From NCBI GenBank assembly GCA_012295275.1, contig CM022676.1, positions 15,123,825 through 15,138,121 of the forward strand: a stretch of DNA of 14,297 nt, in the 5' to 3' direction. The notes under the pieces were generated by a model, which was given only the letters and a program-made list of their open reading frames with translations, searched no databases and was not told where the DNA came from. Of the stretch, positions 1 through 14,297 are shown one piece after another. Made by a program: the position numbers and the translations under genes. Within the stretch, counting starts at the first letter, position 1; every line of letters starts with the position of its first letter. The stretch comes from Chrysomallon squamiferum. Lineage: Eukaryota; Mollusca; Gastropoda; Neomphalida; Peltospiridae.

Positions 1-659
1 AATAACTATATAAAAGTAAATAAAAATTAATTAAAATGAAATTACTGAAGAATGTAACTATGGATTATTTGATAATAACACAAACAAACCCACACATATT
101 AACATATTTACGTGTAAGACAACTAACTCAGTATATCGCTTGTATCCGCATTTTTTATATGAACGACATTAATATGAAAGGCGTTACATGAAATAATCAT
201 AGCCGATCATTCTTCACGATGACTACCGAACTGACACTCGTTTTATTTTAGGTGATTTTGCTTTCTTATACAGTTCAATCTTTCTATATGAAAACACGAC
301 AAAGAGGGGCGTACAGACATATACTTATCACATAGAAACACAAAGAAATGCACACATCACACACAGACATACATATATACACACATGCGCACATAAAATA
401 TACATATACCCACACGTACAAACACAAAAAAATGGACAGATGACTTACATATATTCATACACATAAACATTGAAAGCAGCAAACATCACATCATAAACAT
501 CCCCTAAGGATAGATCACCATTTCAGAATATGGTTATAAATGTTTAGTATAACACATTCTGGATCAGCAGGGATAAGTTTTCTTACTTCCGAGGAAGTTG
601 TATTAATCAATCAACACATTTAAGATACGTGGAAAACGGTGTAAAATTCACTAACATTG
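1..659. other. Gene-free stretch with CA-rich patch
   Basis: No exon or RNA gene is visible on either strand. About 331-430 is rich in CA dinucleotides broken by A runs. It probably lies in the next intron of the receptor gene or just beyond it; the sequence does not decide. Confidence 0.5.
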
Positions 660-1510
660 ACGACGACAGCCCAGTGTCCTTAACACAACTGTACACGACT
701 GCCGAGTGTCATTAACACAACTGTATACGTCAGACGAGTGTCATTAACACAACGGCACACGACGACACAGTGTCATTAACACAACTGTACACGACAGCCA
801 AGTGTCATTAACACAACCGTAGACGACAGCCCAGCGTCATTAACACAACTGTACACGACAGCCCAGTGTCATTAACACAACTATAGACGACAGCCCAGTG
901 TCATTAACACAACTGTACACGACAGCCCAGTGTCATTAACACAACTGTCAACGACAGCCCAGTGTCATTAACACAACTGTACACGACAGCCCAGTGTCAT
1001 TAACACAACTGTATACGACAGCCTAGTGTCATTAACAGAACTGTATACGACAGCCCAGTGTCATTAACACAACTGTATACGACAGCCTAGTGTCATTCAC
1101 ACAACTGTACACGACAGCCCAGCGTCATTAACACAACTGCACACGACGACACAGTGTCATTAACACAACTGTCAACGACAGCCTAGTGTCATTAATACAA
1201 TTGTACACGTCAGCCCAGTGTCATTAACACAACTCTATATGACAGGCCAGTGTCATTAACACAACTGTACACGTCAGCCCAGTGTCATTAAAACAACTGT
1301 ACACGACAGCCCAGTGTCATTAAAAAAACTCTAGACGACAGCCCAGTGTCATTAACACAACTGTATACGACAGCCTAGTGTCATTCACACAACTATATAC
1401 GACAGCCCAGTGTCATTAAAGCAACTGTACACGACAGCCCAGTGTCATTAACACAACTGTACACGACGACCCAGTGTCATTAACACAAATGTACACGACG
1501 ACCCAGTGTG
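660..1510. repeat. 32-bp tandem repeat (minisatellite), about 26.6 copies
   Basis: The motif AGTGTCATTAACACAAC recurs with small changes at 673, 705, 737, 769 and so on to 1505: 27 occurrences, each exactly 32 bases after the last. The other half of the unit reads roughly TGTACACGACAGCCC. Copies differ by substitutions only, with no insertion or deletion in the whole array. A 32-base unit is not a multiple of three, so the array is not coding. It lies left of the transmembrane exon and is most likely intronic or intergenic. Confidence 0.95.
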
Positions 1511-2111
1511 GAGTTGGAATGAGAACGTATGTCCAAACCAGAATGTGTCAACTCTCACAAGATAGTCAATAAACCAGAGGCTACTACACATAAATATTTG
1601 GGACATCAGTCGGTATTTGTTTATGGTTACACATCCACTGGTTATAGAAACTCTGAACTGTGTTCGTCATTTAGAACTTAATTTCAACGCTTAATTTCAA
1701 CACAAAAATAACCGACTGGAAAGTATCACCGTTAACATTGAAACATAATAGGGTGTTTTATCAGGATACTCTCAACGATTCGTTTCCATAATAAATATAT
1801 CCATTCATTTATAGGGAATAAAATCTAGAATCACTGCTATACATGAACACACACATGCATCAACACATACATTGTTAGAACAATAATAAACTCTATTAAT
1901 TCATACTATGAGTTCGTGTTACCTTGTTTCATCCTCATTTTTTGCATTTGCTAAAAACAAAACAAAAAGTAAAATAAAAATTACAGGTACTGAAATAGCA
2001 AACAAACAAAAGAAATACAAAATACTCTGAGGTGACCTGGTAAAAATATCACAAATGTGTTATATTAAATAATGGTAATTGATAAAAGTATATTTAATTT
2101 CATTTTATTAC
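1511..2111. other. Gene-free AT-rich stretch
   Basis: No exon with convincing splice sites or domain similarity was found on either strand. A very small cytoplasmic exon of the receptor gene cannot be excluded. On the minus strand an AATAAA hexamer lies at 2104-2109, which matters only if the transmembrane exon reads through to the stop at 2255. Confidence 0.4.
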
Positions 2112-2149
2112 GAATAATAATAATAATGATAATAATAATAATAGTAGTT

Positions 2150-2187
<38 letters not shown>

Positions 2188-2246
2188 TGTAGTAGTAGTA
2201 CTAATTATAATAATAACAATGATGATGAAAATGATGATGATGAAAT
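2112..2246. repeat. Trinucleotide mosaic AAT / GTA / GAT
   Basis: A continuous run of trinucleotides that changes unit along its length: AAT (about 2112-2141), GTA (about 2142-2202), a short AAT relapse, then GAT (about 2218-2242). The valine-, isoleucine- and methionine-rich reading frame across it is an artefact of the repeat. Confidence 0.95.
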
Positions 2247-2424
2247 TATTATAATTATTTCAATTTTTTTTTGTTACTAAGTGTATTTCTATTTATCTCA
2301 ACTTTTTGAATTAATACTTTTTCACGATCTATATCTGTCATACACAAATACACATAAAGGAAGATGCAGTACGACACACGTTTGCACTTTGAAACTAAAA
2401 GAAAAAGAAAGAAACAGTACGAAC

Positions 2425-13448
<11,024 letters not shown>

Positions 13449-14189
13449 CTGAAGTAATAACATCAAATAATAAGATATTACCTAATAAAATTAGTTATGT
13501 AAGATGCCGCAATATCTCTACTCTGTCATAGGTATTAGAAATTAATGTGTTTAACATTAATTGTATTTTAATGTCAGCTATTTTAATAAAAAACAGGAAC
13601 CAATAGTGAACATAATAGTGATTCTGATGATAATAACGATGATAATAATAATACAAATAACAACAACAACAAAAACAATAATAATAATAAAAACAAATTA
13701 TTAAACATAAAACCAATATTAGTTTCGTTTTGAATAATCGAATGTTAACCAGTGAATAAATTCTACAAATAAATAAAACATTCTGATCAACATAGGATTC
13801 TTCCTATATCTGGTCAATATTTTGAAGTCTTAGTTTGTTTGTCATATTTTGGTATGGCTGTTTCGAGACGATACAGAGAGAATAGGAGATCTTGATTTCT
13901 ATTTCGCATGATACACGCACATTCCTTGCTGAATGTAATTCAGTAGTCAATACGGGTATTTTACTAGCAAACATTAATATTAAGAAAATAATAATCATAT
14001 ATGGGTCACAATAAATAAATAAACAAATGAATACATAAACAAATATTAAGAAAAAATCATAAATAAATGTTTTCATTGTTGTGTAATGAATTGGTAAGGA
14101 GCAGTTTAAAGTCAGCACTTAAGTTTCAGTCCACTGTACATATTACCAACTGCAAGTTTGTGTATACATATACATACATACATAAATTA

Positions 14190-14247
<58 letters not shown>

Positions 14248-14297
14248 AACAAATTCCACAATAAAGCAAGCCTGTAATATTGACTTATTGTGATATC
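13449..14297 (-). other. Intron upstream of E1, with duplicated segments
   Basis: No exon recognised. 13550-13590 and 14095-14166 match intron sequence upstream of E7. AAT/AAC repeats lie at about 13626-13690. The phase-1 entry of E1 implies a further coding exon to the right of the window. Confidence 0.7.
14188..14246. repeat. ATT microsatellite
   Basis: About 19 ATT units near the right edge, in inverted orientation to most AAT tracts of the window. Confidence 0.95.

Noticed and set aside
660-1510. CRISPR-like array
   Set aside because: Units are directly contiguous with no unique spacers, and the setting is an animal intron; it is a minisatellite.
13804-14118. 104-codon minus-strand frame upstream of E1
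   Set aside because: AT-rich, with hydrophobic stretches from T-rich DNA; it overlaps the intron segment shared with the E7 upstream intron and has no domain pattern.

Overview
The window looks like animal nuclear DNA. It is AT-rich and packed with di-, tri- and tetranucleotide microsatellites, and its only convincing coding content is a chain of short exons with GT/AG borders, all on the minus strand, encoding extracellular animal domains. The microsatellite style (long AG and AAT tracts) and the receptor content would fit a mollusc, perhaps a cephalopod. That placement is inference; no species marker is visible. There is no bacterial-type operon, rRNA or convincing tRNA.

The minus strand carries the middle of one large gene, read from about 13448 down to 2425. 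Twelve exons can be joined with every splice phase matching, giving 2220 nt (740 codons) with no stop. In protein order they encode four scavenger receptor cysteine-rich (SRCR) domains (exon pairs E1+E2, E3+E4, E5+E6, E7+E8), two immunoglobulin-like domains (E9, E10), one fibronectin type III domain (E11) and a single transmembrane helix (E12). The start and signal peptide lie off the right edge. The cytoplasmic part is either off the left edge or a short tail read through from E12. The likely product is a type I cell-surface receptor or adhesion protein with group A SRCR domains outside the cell.

Layout from left to right: 1-659, no gene. 660-1510, a tandem array of a 32-bp unit with unbroken periodicity. 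1511-2424, no convincing gene, with a trinucleotide mosaic at 2112-2246. 2425-5232, the TM, FN3 and two Ig exons. 5233-7406, a 2.2-kb intron with AAT/AAC/ACC tracts, a long AG tract and a possible relic of a GIY-YIG-type retroelement protein. 7407-13448, the eight SRCR half-domain exons and their introns; the E2-E3 intron holds two AG tracts bracketing an unrecognised 77-codon plus-strand ORF that resembles a small retro-insertion. 13449-14297, intron upstream of E1.

The most informative signals beyond the gene are traces of how it grew. The intron upstream of E1 (to about 14166) matches the intron upstream of E7 (to about 8862), while the intron downstream of E2 (12271-12420) matches the one downstream of E4 (10388-10520). 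The SRCR array therefore looks like a mosaic of internal duplications.
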